From Halobacillus litoralis (GTDB taxonomy: Bacteria; Bacillota; Bacilli; Bacillales; Halobacillaceae): a DNA stretch of 64,000 nucleotides. The first letter of the stretch is position 1; the number at the start of each line of letters is the position of its first letter. This document shows, piece by piece, positions 51,648 to 61,158 of the stretch. A program made the position numbers and the translations under genes. The stretch covers positions 1 to 64,000 of the forward strand of contig NZ_WMEW01000014.1 in assembly GCF_009856355.1 (NCBI RefSeq), given 5' to 3'. The notes below the pieces were generated by a model that was not told where the DNA came from, ran no database searches, and saw only the letters and a program-made list of their open reading frames with translations.

Positions 51648-51683
51648 CGAAAAAGGACGCCTTCTCTAAGAAGAAGGCGTCCT
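51648..51683 (-). terminator. riboswitch expression-platform terminator
   Basis: Minus-strand GGACGCCTTC/GAAGGCGTCC followed by TTTTTCG, 29 bases after the SAM-I aptamer and before the metI ribosome site. Confidence 0.9.
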
Positions 51684-51711
51684 GGATAGCCAAGGCTTCT
51701 TCTTATCTTTC

Positions 51712-51808
51712 AAGTTGATGAACAACTTGCTGGAGTTAGCACCTTTCTGGTCGATACCAGGGGTTGCTGAGGCTTCACAGGGCCAGTCCCTCTGCCTCTC
51801 TTGATAAG
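51712..51808 (-). ncRNA. SAM-I (S-box) riboswitch
   Basis: On the minus strand the aptamer runs from CTTATCAAGAGAGG, through GGGACTGGCCC, GAAGCCTCAGCAACC and GGTGCTAACTCCAGCA, to AAGATAAG; P1 is CTTATC/GATAAG. This is the S-box order. SAM binding lets the following terminator form, shutting off metI-metC when methionine is plentiful. Confidence 0.97.
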
Positions 51809-51843
51809 AATGTAATTGTAAGTTCATGTAAATGTTGATGACT

Positions 51844-51872
51844 ACTCTACACTACTCAGAAACTTTTGACAA
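51844..51872 (-). promoter_or_regulatory. promoter of the S-box metI-metC transcript
   Basis: Minus strand: TTGTCA (51872-51867), a 17-base spacer, TAGAGT (51849-51844). Transcription would start about 30 bases before the aptamer. Confidence 0.65.
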
Positions 51873-51917
51873 TATGCATATAGAAAATTTTTGAATTTTA
51901 GTGGAAACGTCTTGTTT

Positions 51918-52364
51918 TTATCCGTATTCCTTTTGGTGGGCCCGTTTTTTCTCGAGGTACTCTTCGTCCTCGCGGGCTTTGATCCATTTCTCCTCAAAAA
52001 TCCGGGCCGATTCTGCTTTTTCCTCATCAATATCCCGGTCGTTGAGATCGCCGTCCTTGTCGTATTTCTTTCCTCCTTTATAGTTGGCATACCGGCGTGA
52101 GCGTGTGTAGCCCATCTGCAGGAATTTCCGAGCCATATCCATGCCGACAAAATCATCGTTTTTCTTGTATTCTTCAAACATAGCGTAAATTTTTTCTGAC
52201 GACTCTCTGGCGATTTCAGGTGTTTTGAAGCGCCAGTGCTGGAGAATTTCACTTTTATAAGGTTCGACAAGAAGTACACCCTGCTCGCCGCGTCCGACCC
52301 GGTACTTTTCCGGTTCTTCCCGGAAGTCAATCGAATCAAAATCCAAATCATAGTTAAAAGGCAT
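51918..52364 (-). CDS. DUF4385 family protein
   Basis: A 148-residue, highly charged protein of the conserved DUF4385 family. The segments FREEPEKYRVGRGEQGVLL, EPYKSEILQHWRFKTP, DFVGMDMARKFLQMGYTRSR and RYANYKGG are typical. Function is unknown. It starts inside the 3' end of glsA (11-base overlap), so the two are probably cotranscribed. ATG 52364 is favoured over ATG 52370 by spacing from AAAGGAAG. Confidence 0.87.
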   Translation of the reverse strand: MPFNYDLDFDSIDFREEPEKYRVGRGEQGVLLVEPYKSEILQHWRFKTPEIARESSEKIYAMFEEYKKNDDFVGMDMARKFLQMGYTRSRRYANYKGGKKYDKDGDLNDRDIDEEKAESARIFEEKWIKAREDEEYLEKKRAHQKEYG

Positions 52365-53322
52365 GGTCATTCTTCCTTTCTGTATTTTCAATCCCGAACA
52401 TATTCAACTCCAAATCTCTGGACAGCTTTTTGATCAAAGCACCACCGGCTGTGCTGTTTCCTTTCTCATCAATCGCCGGACCGACGACACCGATTCCCAT
52501 CCTCCCGGGAACCGTGCCGATGATGCTCCCGGATACACCGCTTTTGCACGGAAAACCGGCTTCTACAGCGTAATGACCGGAGGAGTTATACATTCCTGAT
52601 GTCATCATGATCGCTTTGACGGTCCGAAGGTGGTGGGCGGGAATCAAATGTTCTTCTGTATCGGGGGTGAGGCCGCCTTTGGCCAGGAATAGTCCGACCC
52701 GCGCAAAGTCACGGCAGCACATCATGACCGCATTCATCCGGAAGTATAAATCAAGAGCTTCTTCCACGTCGGTCACAAGCGTCCCAGTGCTGTGCATGAA
52801 GTGGGCGAGTGAGCGGTTACGCGAGCCGTTGGCTTTTTCTGCTTCGTACACTTTATCGCTCATTTCGAGATGATGGTTGTTGGTGATTTTTCTTAAGAAA
52901 TCCATATAGCGGTCAAAACGATTTTCGACGCTCTGTCCTTTGATCAAAGCGGCTGTAGCGATAGCCCCGGCGTTAATCATCGGATTGAACGGTTTGCTGG
53001 TGTCGAAGGACTCCAGCTGGCTGATCGAATTAAAGAAGTCTCCCATCGGTTCCATGCCCACCGTCTGAAACACCCGGTCCTTGCCGAAATCCTGAAGGGC
53101 AAGCATCAATCCGATGACCTTCGAGGTGCTCTGCATAGGGATATATTTATCATGGTCCCCGGCGCTGTAACACTTTCCGTCTGTCGTTATGATGCTGACG
53201 CCGAGATAGTCTTTATTCGCTTCCCCGTAATCAGGAAGATTCCTATTCACTTTTCCGGCAGACGCATAAGGGCGGCTGTCTTCGATCGCTTCTTCTAAGT
53301 AGGAGTTGGATAGGTCCGTCAT
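52354..53322 (-). CDS. glsA: glutaminase
   Basis: A 322-residue serine-dependent-lactamase-fold glutaminase converting glutamine to glutamate and ammonia. The active-site Ser and Lys are in MQSTSKV near residue 64, with PFNPMINAGAI near 112 and KSGVSGSIIGTVPGRMGI near 260. The length is usual. Glutamate supply matters for osmolyte synthesis in halophiles, an inference. The start ATG 53322 follows AAAGGAG; the frame beginning at 53376 has no site. Confidence 0.95.
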   Translation of the reverse strand: MTDLSNSYLEEAIEDSRPYASAGKVNRNLPDYGEANKDYLGVSIITTDGKCYSAGDHDKYIPMQSTSKVIGLMLALQDFGKDRVFQTVGMEPMGDFFNSISQLESFDTSKPFNPMINAGAIATAALIKGQSVENRFDRYMDFLRKITNNHHLEMSDKVYEAEKANGSRNRSLAHFMHSTGTLVTDVEEALDLYFRMNAVMMCCRDFARVGLFLAKGGLTPDTEEHLIPAHHLRTVKAIMMTSGMYNSSGHYAVEAGFPCKSGVSGSIIGTVPGRMGIGVVGPAIDEKGNSTAGGALIKKLSRDLELNMFGIENTERKNDHAF

Positions 53323-53373
53323 AGATTTTCTCCTTTTTTGCAGTTCAGTACCCTTTAAGAGAAAGCAGGTAAA

Positions 53374-53410
53374 CAAAAAAGAGCAGCCGATCCGGAGGGG
53401 AGCAGCTGCT
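53374..53410 (-). terminator. terminator-like hairpin after cydB
   Basis: Minus strand AGCAGC/GCTGCT stem with TTTTTTG tail. It directly abuts the left end of a degraded repeat copy (next entry), the same arrangement as in copies A-D. Confidence 0.55.
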
Positions 53411-53541
53411 TTCAGGCTGTAGTAAAAGTCATTCCTTGGAAATGTTCATCGTGTTGATTCTCACGTTCCCCTCATCAGGGCCGTCTGTCACGGGCACAGA
53501 TTCCGCAGCACCAATGGATCTTTAATTTGGAACGGCCGCTT
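53411..53541 (+). repeat. degraded copy of the dispersed repeat (F)
   Basis: TCAGGCTGTAGTAAAAG at the left end matches the copy B start TCAGGCTTTAGAAAAAT. ATCGTGTTGA, CACGTTCCC, CACGGGCAC and CCAATGGATCTT follow in the family order, with many changes between. It lies between glsA and cydB, both on the other strand, yet keeps the same orientation as the other copies. Confidence 0.6.
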
Positions 53542-54567
53542 TCACTGTTGTTTCAAATAGCGCCGGTCTTTCAGGAACAATCTCCAGAATAGGTAGAACG
53601 CTGGAATTAAAATCCCGAATCCGACCGCGTAAACGATCAGCATCGGGTAAAAGGTGGAAGCGTTGGTGAACCCATCGCTGACCGTCAAGTCCGGATAGAT
53701 CAAATACGGCAGGTGAGCGGAGCCATAAGCGTAGATGGCGAACCCGTACTGCAGGACGATCATGATGACGGCAGGGCGGGCCCGTCCTTTTCTTCCATCC
53801 GGTTTTTTCAAAAACAAAAGAACATAGCCGATCAGGAAAAACAGCAGGGAAAGGCCGAAAGTGAGCCAGTTCTGCTCAATATTATCAACGATCCATCCAG
53901 CTTCCTGCGGAAATGTTCCGATCGTCAGCATGGCGACGGCGATGCTGACAGGTCCGAGCCACAGGGCGTGCTTTCTGAATGTATCATACGCATCCCAGTC
54001 TTCAGCTTCCTTGGCATAGTCCATTAAAAAAACCGATGAAATAAACAACTCGGTGGATAAACCGAACAATACGTGCATGTACAGCGTCGGATGGGTCAGA
54101 AGCTCTCCGTATTCCAACCGCGGATAGTCATCCTCAAAGCTGATGAATCCTCCAAGGGTGATCGGCAGGATGCTGACGAGCAGGGCAGGGATGATCAGTC
54201 CTGTGACGCCGGAGGTGACACGCAGCAGCCCGACAAATTTTCCCGCATAATGCTGAAATACCATAAAGGTGGTGCGGATTGTCAGGAGCAGCAGCCCAAG
54301 TGCTACAGGGACGAGCAGGACACTGCTCAAAAGCGTCGTTGCATATGGGAAAAAGGTAACTACCGAAACGACAAAGATGACGAGAAATACATTGGTCACT
54401 TCCCATGTCGGAGATAAAAAGCGGTTGGCGATCTGAGAGGCGCTTTTTTCTTCACTTTTTCCATAAATCATCCCCCAGAACCCTGCCCCGAAATCAAGAG
54501 ATCCGAGCATCGCGTAAATAAACAGCAGGCTCCACAGAATGGTGACGGCCAGTGTTGAAGCTTCCAT
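53542..54567 (-). CDS. cydB: cytochrome bd-type quinol oxidase subunit II
   Basis: A 341-residue membrane protein with about eight to nine helices. LYIYAMLGSLDFGAG-like start (here LLFIYAMLGSLDFGAGFW) and the conserved TWEVTN segment fit subunit II, which pairs with CydA to reduce oxygen. It resembles the YthB/CioB branch in overall appearance. It begins 24 bases after cydA. A hairpin and repeat remnant follow. Confidence 0.87.
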   Translation of the reverse strand: MEASTLAVTILWSLLFIYAMLGSLDFGAGFWGMIYGKSEEKSASQIANRFLSPTWEVTNVFLVIFVVSVVTFFPYATTLLSSVLLVPVALGLLLLTIRTTFMVFQHYAGKFVGLLRVTSGVTGLIIPALLVSILPITLGGFISFEDDYPRLEYGELLTHPTLYMHVLFGLSTELFISSVFLMDYAKEAEDWDAYDTFRKHALWLGPVSIAVAMLTIGTFPQEAGWIVDNIEQNWLTFGLSLLFFLIGYVLLFLKKPDGRKGRARPAVIMIVLQYGFAIYAYGSAHLPYLIYPDLTVSDGFTNASTFYPMLIVYAVGFGILIPAFYLFWRLFLKDRRYLKQQ

Positions 54568-54591
54568 AAGATGTTCTTCCTTTCTCTGCCT

Positions 54592-55917
54592 TTATTGAGC
54601 GCTCAGGTCACGGCTGACAGGATTGCGTTTGAAATAGAACCGGAGAACGAACCCGGTGACGAACAGCAGGGTAATGTACAAACTCATGAACAGATAGAAG
54701 AGAAAACCGACACTCTTGGATTTGGTTGCGGCTTCTCCTGTTCTCAGGACATCCGTAATCGTCCAGGGCTGGCGTCCGATACAGCTGAAGCACCATCCGG
54801 CCTCGATGGCCAGTAAAGCCAGCGGACCACTGACCACAAGGATGGCAAGAATCCATCCGGGAAACTCTTTCTTCAGGACGTGTTTCCAGAACAAGGCGGC
54901 AAAAGCAACAGCAATGAGGACGGTACCGATGCCGACCATAACGTTAAATAAAATATGGACGTACAAAGGCGGCCACAGCTCCTGTGGGTATTCATTCAGC
55001 CCGATCACTTCCGTATCGAAACGGTCGCCGGCGAGAAAGCTCAACCCGTATGGAATTTCAATGGCGTACTTCACTCTCTGATCCTCAAGGGACGTGTAGC
55101 CGCCGACAGAAAGGGGGGCATACCGCTGGGTTTCAAACAACCCTTCCGCAGCTGCGAGTTTCCGCGGGTTGTATTCGTGCAGCATTTGAGCGGTTTCGTG
55201 ACCGTTGATCGCTGTCCCTAGAGACATCAAGGCGCCGAAGTACAGGGCAATCATCAACGCTTTCTTATGATAGGCCCGCTCCTGGTCGGTGATTTTTGAT
55301 TTCATCAAACGAAGTGCGGCTGCAGAGGCTACAAGAAAAGCCACCGTCATGTAGGCGGAAAGGGTGACGTGAATGGCTGTAACCCCGAAGCTCGGATTGA
55401 AAAAGGCCGCCCACGTATCAATATCTGTAATCTCTCCGTTTGGAAGCATACGGAAGCCCGCCGGAGTGTTCATCCAGGCATGTACATCGGTAATTAATAT
55501 CGCCGAGGCTGTCGCGCCAAGTGCCACGGAGATGATGCTCACAAGCCGCAGTGCTGGCGGAAGGCGGTCTGCGGCATATAAGTAAATCGACATAAAAACC
55601 GCTTCAATCAAGAAGGCGAAAATCTCCATTTGGAACGGCAGGGCAATGACCTGGCCGACGATTTCCATGAAATCAGGAAACAGCAGGGATATCATAACGC
55701 CTACAATCGTTCCGGAAGCGATCGACACAGCCAGGAGAATAGCGAAGGCCTTTGTCCACCTTCGTGCCAGCAGCGCATAATCATTGTCTTTTTTTATGAA
55801 ATACATCACTTCAGCAATGATAATCATTACCGGAAGTCCTACGCCGATGGTGGCGTAGATAATATGGAAGCCCAGAGAAGTTCCAAAAAGAGCACGGGCC
55901 ATGACGACGATATCCAT
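54592..55917 (-). CDS. cydA: cytochrome bd-type quinol oxidase subunit I (YthA/CioA-like)
   Basis: The 441-residue haem-bearing subunit of a quinol oxidase. The N-terminal haem-ligand region is SLGFHIIYATIGVGLP; GRQPWTITDVLRT near residue 380 is the conserved GRQPW segment. The Q-loop is short, as in cyanide-insensitive/YthA-type enzymes, unlike the longer loop of E. coli CydA. The start ATG 55917 follows GAGGTGGG; a GTG at 55929 overlaps that site. No Rex-type site was seen upstream, in contrast to cydDC. Confidence 0.87.
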   Translation of the reverse strand: MDIVVMARALFGTSLGFHIIYATIGVGLPVMIIIAEVMYFIKKDNDYALLARRWTKAFAILLAVSIASGTIVGVMISLLFPDFMEIVGQVIALPFQMEIFAFLIEAVFMSIYLYAADRLPPALRLVSIISVALGATASAILITDVHAWMNTPAGFRMLPNGEITDIDTWAAFFNPSFGVTAIHVTLSAYMTVAFLVASAAALRLMKSKITDQERAYHKKALMIALYFGALMSLGTAINGHETAQMLHEYNPRKLAAAEGLFETQRYAPLSVGGYTSLEDQRVKYAIEIPYGLSFLAGDRFDTEVIGLNEYPQELWPPLYVHILFNVMVGIGTVLIAVAFAALFWKHVLKKEFPGWILAILVVSGPLALLAIEAGWCFSCIGRQPWTITDVLRTGEAATKSKSVGFLFYLFMSLYITLLFVTGFVLRFYFKRNPVSRDLSAQ

Positions 55918-55987
55918 TTGATTTCCCACCTCATAACAAGTTTCAATATCCTGTGGTTATTCTTCCAATGAGGTGGGGGATTATTCG

Positions 55988-56764
55988 TTAACAGGAACCT
56001 TTTTCTAAAAGAACCATATACTCGTTGATGGAAAAGTGTTCCACACCGGAATCCGATGATGTAATGGAAAAATAGGCTCTCGTATGAGTGTCGGCCGACA
56101 ATAAATCCTGTTCGATCGCGTGTTGTTCAACAGGACATGACTGGGTGCGTGCCACCCAGGACGAAAAGGGGAGGGTCTTTTGTCGTTTCAAGTGTTTCTT
56201 GACGGCCAGCGAATGGCCGTAGAACAGGGCTTCCCATTCCGATACCTTCAAGGCGCGGACGTGGCTGGGATCTCTTCTTTTTTCAAAAGCGTTGTAAAAT
56301 TGGTCCAGCTGATCATCTTCAGGGGCTGTGTTATCAATCATGAGGAAGCGGCCGCCGGGCTTCAGGACGCGGGAGACTTCCGATACGAAGGAGGCAGGCT
56401 CAGGAAAGTGGTGGGGAGCAATCCGGCAGGTGACCGCATCGAAATAACCGTCAAGAAAAGGAAGCTCTTCGGCATCTGCTACCACAAACACGATATTGGC
56501 CATATCGGAAAGATGAGCGGCTGTGTTTTGGAGCATTTCCTTTGTCAGATCTGTCGCATAAACGCGGTTCACGAACGGCTGCACAGCTTTTGCCACATGA
56601 CCGCCGCCTGTAGCTGCATCCAGCACCCTCCAGTGTTTTTCCGGATTGAGCCATTCGATCAACAGCTTTAAATCCTCGGGATTGTTGTGGGTGGAGCTTT
56701 GGACATAGGCCTCTTTATTTTTGGAGAAGGTTTCCTGTACACGCTGTTTCTGTTCATTTTTCAT
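55988..56764 (-). CDS. class I SAM-dependent methyltransferase
   Basis: A 258-residue methyltransferase with motif I VLDAATGGGHVA near residue 45, the acidic strand end YATDLTKEM, motif II-like ADAEELPFLDGYFDAV and post-motif RVLKPGGRFLMIDN. It resembles UbiE/COQ5-type enzymes, but the GGG motif and the C-terminal part leave the substrate open. Start ATG 56764 follows AAAGGTG. It lies 70 bases upstream of the oxidase genes on the same strand and may be cotranscribed with them. Confidence 0.87.
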   Translation of the reverse strand: MKNEQKQRVQETFSKNKEAYVQSSTHNNPEDLKLLIEWLNPEKHWRVLDAATGGGHVAKAVQPFVNRVYATDLTKEMLQNTAAHLSDMANIVFVVADAEELPFLDGYFDAVTCRIAPHHFPEPASFVSEVSRVLKPGGRFLMIDNTAPEDDQLDQFYNAFEKRRDPSHVRALKVSEWEALFYGHSLAVKKHLKRQKTLPFSSWVARTQSCPVEQHAIEQDLLSADTHTRAYFSITSSDSGVEHFSINEYMVLLEKGSC

Positions 56765-56832
56765 AGCAGACACCTTTCTTTTTATGAAGTTACATTTATT
56801 GTAATCCGCAGCTTCTGGTTTGGATAATACCA

Positions 56833-56851
56833 ATCACCGATCGTCGGTGAT
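56833..56851. promoter_or_regulatory. perfect palindrome upstream of methyltransferase gene
   Basis: ATCACCGA-TCG-TCGGTGAT is a perfect 8-base dyad about 70 bases before the methyltransferase start, between TAATAC and AATAC sequences. It is a candidate operator; the regulator is unknown. Confidence 0.45.
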
Positions 56852-56968
56852 AATACAAACAAATCACAGATATAATCATAAAACGTGACAGAAAAATCAT
56901 AGGGGTGTAAAGTGAAATCCACACGTATAATCCATGTGAAAATGGGCGATGATGGGGATAAGAAACTT

Positions 56969-56997
56969 TTGACATCCCTGACGTTCCATTGTACGAT
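56969..56997 (+). promoter_or_regulatory. promoter of the T-box ileS transcript
   Basis: TTGACA, a 17-base spacer, TACGAT. Transcription would begin about 20-25 bases before the T-box leader stem I. Confidence 0.8.
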
Positions 56998-57024
56998 TAG
57001 GAAAGATACGTATAGTTTCATTGA

Positions 57025-57262
57025 CGGGAAGAGTAGACCGATACCCCGACCTGTAGAGAGTCGCTGGCTGGTGAAAAGCGACGGCGGATTTGGTTGAAGA
57101 TCATCCCTGAGAAGTTCTGCCGAAATGTGTAAGAGTAGGTGGAACCGGCTGACGGCCGTTATCCGTTTTTTACCGAGTGCCGTGCGGCTGGATCTGCACG
57201 GAATATGGGTGGTACCGCGGAATGAACATCCGTCCCTGTTTCATACAGGGGCGGATTTTTTG
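57025..57262 (+). ncRNA. T-box leader, isoleucine specific
   Basis: Stem I features GAGTAGACCG, GTAGAGAGTCGCTGGCTGGT and the specifier loop GAAG-ATC-A with the Ile codon ATC at 57100-57102. The T-box core GGGTGGTACCGCGG lies at 57207-57220, and a terminator ATCCGTCCCTGT/ACAGGGGCGGAT with T6 at 57228-57262. Uncharged tRNA-Ile should stabilise the antiterminator and turn on ileS. Together with the promoter and palindrome this accounts for the 574-base gap before ileS. Confidence 0.95.
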
Positions 57263-57338
57263 TTTTTCAGGGAAACTGTATCCAGTTGTGTCCCATGTGA
57301 TTATCTATACAAAAATAAAAGGGTAAGAGGTGGAAGAA

Positions 57339-60300
57339 ATGCGCAGTGTCAATACGAAGGAAGCGGCTCTGGACCGCGAAAATCGTGTCAAAGATTACTG
57401 GAAACAAGAAGATGTCTTCCGGCGCTCCATGAATGAGCGCGAAGGCGCGGAAACATTCGTTTTTTATGAAGGACCGCCGACGGCGAACGGACTTCCGCAC
57501 GCGGGTCACGTACTCGGTCGTGTGATCAAGGATTTTGTCGGCCGCTACAAAACGATGCAGGGCTATCAAGTCCTTCGTAAGGGTGGCTGGGATACCCATG
57601 GTCTTCCGGTTGAACTGGAAGTGGAGAAGCAGCTCGGCATCTCCGGCAAACAGCAGATTGAGGAATACGGCGTAGAGAAGTTCATCGAAAAGTGTAAGGA
57701 AAGTGTCTTCAACTACGAAAAAGAGTGGCGCGAATTCACGGAATCCATTGGTTACTGGCTCGATATGGATGATCCGTACGTGACCCTTCAGGATCGTTAC
57801 ATTGAAAGTGTCTGGTACATCCTGAGTGACCTGCACAAGCGTAACCTGCTTTCCAAAGGTCACCGGGTTACTCCATACTGCCCGAGCTGTCAAACTACGT
57901 TGAGCTCCCACGAAGTAGCGCAGGGTTATGAAGATGTGAAAGACTTGTCCGCAACAGCGAAGTTCAAAGTCAAAGGCACAGAAAATGAATTTTTCCTTGG
58001 CTGGACGACAACGCCTTGGACGCTGCCGGCCAACGTTACCCTGGCGGTCCATGCGGATCTGGATTACATCAAGGCAGAAAAAGCCGGCGAAGTTTACATC
58101 GTTGCTGAAGCTCTTGCTGAGAAAAATCTTGGAGAGGACTATACGGTCATATCCAGACATAAAGGAAGCGAGTTCAGCGGCGTGGCTTATGAGGCGCCCT
58201 TCCCATTCGTGAAGCCGGAGCGCGGTCATTTCGTTGTCGAGGCTGATTTTGTCAACGCCGAAAGCGGTACGGGTGTCGTTCACATTGCCCCCGCCTACGG
58301 GGAAGATGACTACAATCTCGTCAAACAACACAACCTCTCTTTCTTTAACGTTGTAGACGGGCAGGGACGCTACACAGCGGATATCCCTCCATTCGAAGGA
58401 CGTTTCGTGAAAGACTGTGATGTGGATATCGTGAAGTACCTGGCTAATGAAGGACTTCTTTTCCATAAAGAAAAGTATGAGCACAGCTACCCGCACTGCT
58501 GGCGTTGTGATTCACCTCTTCTTTATTACGCAATTGAAAGCTGGTTCATCAAAACGACAGAGCTGAAGGATCAATTCCTGGCCAACAATCAGCAGGTCGA
58601 CTGGCATCCGGACCATATCAAGGACGGACGCTTCGGAAACTTCCTTGAAAATATGGTCGACTGGAACATCGGTCGTAACCGTTTCTGGGGAACACCGCTG
58701 CCGATCTGGATGTGTAATTCCTGTGATCATCAATACGCCCCGCACAGTAAAGCGGACCTTCAGGAAAAAGCGATTGGAGATATCGGAGACGTTGAGCTGC
58801 ACAAGCCATACGTCGACCGTGTTCAGGTCAGCTGTGAGAAATGTGGCGGCACGATGGATCGTGTGCCGGAAGTTATTGACGTCTGGTTCGACTCTGGTTC
58901 CATGCCGTTTGCCCAGCAGCACTATCCGTTCGAAAACCAGGATCAGTTTGAGAAGCAGTTCCCGGCTGATGTCATCTGTGAAGGAATTGACCAGACACGT
59001 GGCTGGTTCTACAGCCTGCTTGCGGTTTCTACGCTGTTCACAGGTAAAGCACCGTATAAGCGTGTCCTTTCCACCGGTCACATTCTTGATGAAGAAGGCC
59101 GTAAAATGTCGAAGAGTAAGGGGAATGCCCTTAATCCGACAGACATCGTTAATAAATTCGGTGCCGATCCATTCCGCTGGGCACTTCTTGCAGACAGTGC
59201 ACCTTGGAACAACAAACGGTTCTCTGAGCGTGTCGTGATTGAGGCTAAATCCAAAGTGATTGATACCCTTGTGAACACGCACGGCTTCTATACGCTTTAT
59301 GCCAACATTGACGGCTACACATTCAACAAGGACGAAACCGGTGAGAAGACGCTTCTTGACCGCTGGGTTCTTTCCCGCTTGAACAGTGTGACCGCTGTCG
59401 TAGAGGAAGCTCTGGAGGATTATGACTTCACTAAAGGAGCGAAGGCTCTGGAGAAGTATATTGATGAAGTAAGTAACTGGTACATCCGCCGCTCCCGTGA
59501 CCGTTTCTGGGAAGAAGGCATGACCGAGTCCAAAAAAGCAGCCTACCATACGCTTCATGAAGTGCTTACACAGCTGAGTCAGTTGATGGCACCGTTCACG
59601 CCGTTCCTGGCTGAAGATATTTATCAGAACCTGACGGGCGAAAGTGTGCACCTGGCCCACTTCCCGAAAGTGGATGATGCCGTTGTCAACAAACAGCTGG
59701 AAAAAGATATGGATGCTGTTCTGCAGGTTGTCGAGCTTGCCCGTGGTGTACGTAACACAGAAGCGATCAAGACGAAGCAGCCGCTTTCGGAGCTTGTGGT
59801 TATCCCGGTCAACCCGGACCAGGGCAAAGCACTGGAGGAATACAGCAGCATTATCCGTGATGAAATCAACGTCAAAGAAGTCGTTGTTAAACAGTCTTCC
59901 GAGGATCTTGTCCGTTACGAAGTGAAGCTGAACTTCCGCGCAGCCGGACCGGTACTAGGTAAAAATGTCGGTGTCGTCAAAGGCTATCTGGAAAAGCTTT
60001 CTGAGGAAGAAGCCGCTGCTGTTGTCAGAAATGAAAAAGCGGTCGTTCCAACAGCTGATGGAGAAGTTGAAGTGCCGATGGATCTATTGAATGTGGAACG
60101 TGTTGCCGATGCCGGCTTGTCCATGGGATCCAACCAGGACTTCCACGTGGTCCTTGATACATCCATCACAGAAGAGCTCCGCCTTGAGGGTCTTGCCCGT
60201 GAAGTGATCCGTGTCATCCAGGATGAGCGGAAACAGCAGGATCTGCCGATCGATCTTCGTGTCGACATCGCTCTTGCCGGTGATGAAGAAGTACAGGAAG

Positions 60301-60428
60301 CCATTAAGCAGAACGAACAGCTGATTCGTGAGAATGTCCTCGTTAAGGAACTCACGGTCGGCGAACAAGATGAAATGAAAGAGTATACCGTTGGTGATCA
60401 TACACTGAAACTGGCTCTTCAAAAGTAA
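57339..60428 (+). CDS. ileS: isoleucyl-tRNA synthetase, type 2 (eukaryote-like)
   Basis: Charges tRNA-Ile. The 1029-residue enzyme has [13 protein letters not shown] (HxGH class-I motif) near residue 47, [10 protein letters not shown], editing-domain segments [12 protein letters not shown] and [15 protein letters not shown], and KMSKSKGN near 590. Length, the [12 protein letters not shown] form and KMSKSKGN place it in the IleRS2 group, which is often naturally tolerant of mupirocin, whereas B. subtilis IleS is about 920 residues and type 1. ATG 57339 fits AGAGGTGG; GTG 57330 is possible. It stands alone behind its own promoter and T-box, away from the divIVA-lspA locus where Bacilli keep ileS1. 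Confidence 0.95.
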   Translation: MRSVNTKEAALDRENRVKDYWKQEDVFRRSMNEREGAETFVFYEGPPTANGLPHAGHVLGRVIKDFVGRYKTMQGYQVLRKGGWDTHGLPVELEVEKQLGISGKQQIEEYGVEKFIEKCKESVFNYEKEWREFTESIGYWLDMDDPYVTLQDRYIESVWYILSDLHKRNLLSKGHRVTPYCPSCQTTLSSHEVAQGYEDVKDLSATAKFKVKGTENEFFLGWTTTPWTLPANVTLAVHADLDYIKAEKAGEVYIVAEALAEKNLGEDYTVISRHKGSEFSGVAYEAPFPFVKPERGHFVVEADFVNAESGTGVVHIAPAYGEDDYNLVKQHNLSFFNVVDGQGRYTADIPPFEGRFVKDCDVDIVKYLANEGLLFHKEKYEHSYPHCWRCDSPLLYYAIESWFIKTTELKDQFLANNQQVDWHPDHIKDGRFGNFLENMVDWNIGRNRFWGTPLPIWMCNSCDHQYAPHSKADLQEKAIGDIGDVELHKPYVDRVQVSCEKCGGTMDRVPEVIDVWFDSGSMPFAQQHYPFENQDQFEKQFPADVICEGIDQTRGWFYSLLAVSTLFTGKAPYKRVLSTGHILDEEGRKMSKSKGNALNPTDIVNKFGADPFRWALLADSAPWNNKRFSERVVIEAKSKVIDTLVNTHGFYTLYANIDGYTFNKDETGEKTLLDRWVLSRLNSVTAVVEEALEDYDFTKGAKALEKYIDEVSNWYIRRSRDRFWEEGMTESKKAAYHTLHEVLTQLSQLMAPFTPFLAEDIYQNLTGESVHLAHFPKVDDAVVNKQLEKDMDAVLQVVELARGVRNTEAIKTKQPLSELVVIPVNPDQGKALEEYSSIIRDEINVKEVVVKQSSEDLVRYEVKLNFRAAGPVLGKNVGVVKGYLEKLSEEEAAAVVRNEKAVVPTADGEVEVPMDLLNVERVADAGLSMGSNQDFHVVLDTSITEELRLEGLAREVIRVIQDERKQQDLPIDLRVDIALAGDEEVQEAIKQNEQLIRENVLVKELTVGEQDEMKEYTVGDHTLKLALQK

Positions 60429-60436
60429 GAATCATC

Positions 60437-60463
60437 AGCCCCGGCTCCGGCCGGGGCTTTTTT
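60437..60463 (+). terminator. terminator of ileS
   Basis: AGCCCCGGC/GCCGGGGCT with a four-base loop and T6 tail, 9 bases after the stop. Confidence 0.9.
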
Positions 60464-60531
60464 ACCGTTCCAGTGTTTTGACTTTTTTTGCAGGATGTCC
60501 CAAAATAAAAGACAGATGAAGAGGTGAAAAC

Positions 60532-60945
60532 ATGGCAGAAAAGGTATCAAGCACACGATGGTTCGGGATGGCCGTACAAGCCCTTGTCGTTCTTGCTGAA
60601 AACGAAGGGCTCTGCCCAAGTGGAAAGCTGGCGGAAAAGCTGGAATCCAAATCTGTGTTCTTAAGAAAAATCCTCCGCCATTTAGTCAAGGCAGGATTGA
60701 TTCACGCCAAAGAAGGTAGAGAAGGGGGTTATTCCTTAGTGAAAAACCCCGAAGATATAAAGCTGTCTGAAGTTTATGAAGCAATGAGGGCGGAAACTTT
60801 TCCGAAGGGGTTCTTCAATGTCGGAGGCAAAGAATGCTTTGCTCCTTCTACAAGGGAATCCTTGATCGAGCTTCGTAATGATATGGAAAGCTGGGTTGTA
60901 GCAGGACTTGAAGAGAAAACCATTGCGGACCTGATACAAAAGTAA
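60532..60945 (+). CDS. Rrf2-family transcriptional regulator
   Basis: A 137-residue winged-helix regulator with KLAEKLESKSVFLRKILRHLVKAGLI and the wing KEGREGGYSLVK. The three clustered cysteines used for Fe-S binding in IscR or NsrR are missing; only two distant Cys remain (GLCPSG and KECFAP), so it is more like YwnA/HypR-type members, which may sense thiol oxidation. GAGGTG lies before the ATG. A terminator follows; the next gene downstream is a nitroreductase, the kind of target HypR-like regulators control, although 570 bases separate them. Confidence 0.85.
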   Translation: MAEKVSSTRWFGMAVQALVVLAENEGLCPSGKLAEKLESKSVFLRKILRHLVKAGLIHAKEGREGGYSLVKNPEDIKLSEVYEAMRAETFPKGFFNVGGKECFAPSTRESLIELRNDMESWVVAGLEEKTIADLIQK

Positions 60946-60961
60946 TCGGAACGTTGTTGAC

Positions 60962-60996
60962 AGACTGTCGAGTGGAATCTCGACAGTCTTTTTTTG
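60962..60996 (+). terminator. terminator of the rrf2 gene
   Basis: Perfect 11-pair stem AGACTGTCGAG/CTCGACAGTCT with a T7 tail. Confidence 0.92.
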
Positions 60997-61036
60997 GATA
61001 TACACGGGTGGAAAGTGGACGATCTTTTGTTAAACA

Positions 61037-61158
61037 ACAGGCTTTCAAATCCAGTTCATGATTAGGGAAGTCGCGTTCCGCTTATGGCTGGATCTTCGGC
61101 TCGTGCTTTTCCCGCAGGCGTCACCACCGAACGATGCACGTGCCCCCGCCAAACGATT
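61037..61158 (+). repeat. degraded copy of the dispersed repeat (E)
   Basis: It matches the left module in order: ACAGGCTTTCAAATCCAGTT, CGCGTTCCGCTTATGG, then a jump to CTGGATCTTCGGCTCG, TTCCCGCAGGCGTCACCACC, GAACG and CACGTGCC. Most of the segment between CTTATGG and GGATCTTCG is lost. It starts about 40 bases after the rrf2 terminator; no second hairpin copy is seen on its right. Confidence 0.75.

Noticed and set aside
57267..59660. Two long minus-strand frames (409 and 382 codons) opposite ileS
   Set aside because: Antisense shadows of the synthetase gene; no ribosome sites or family features.
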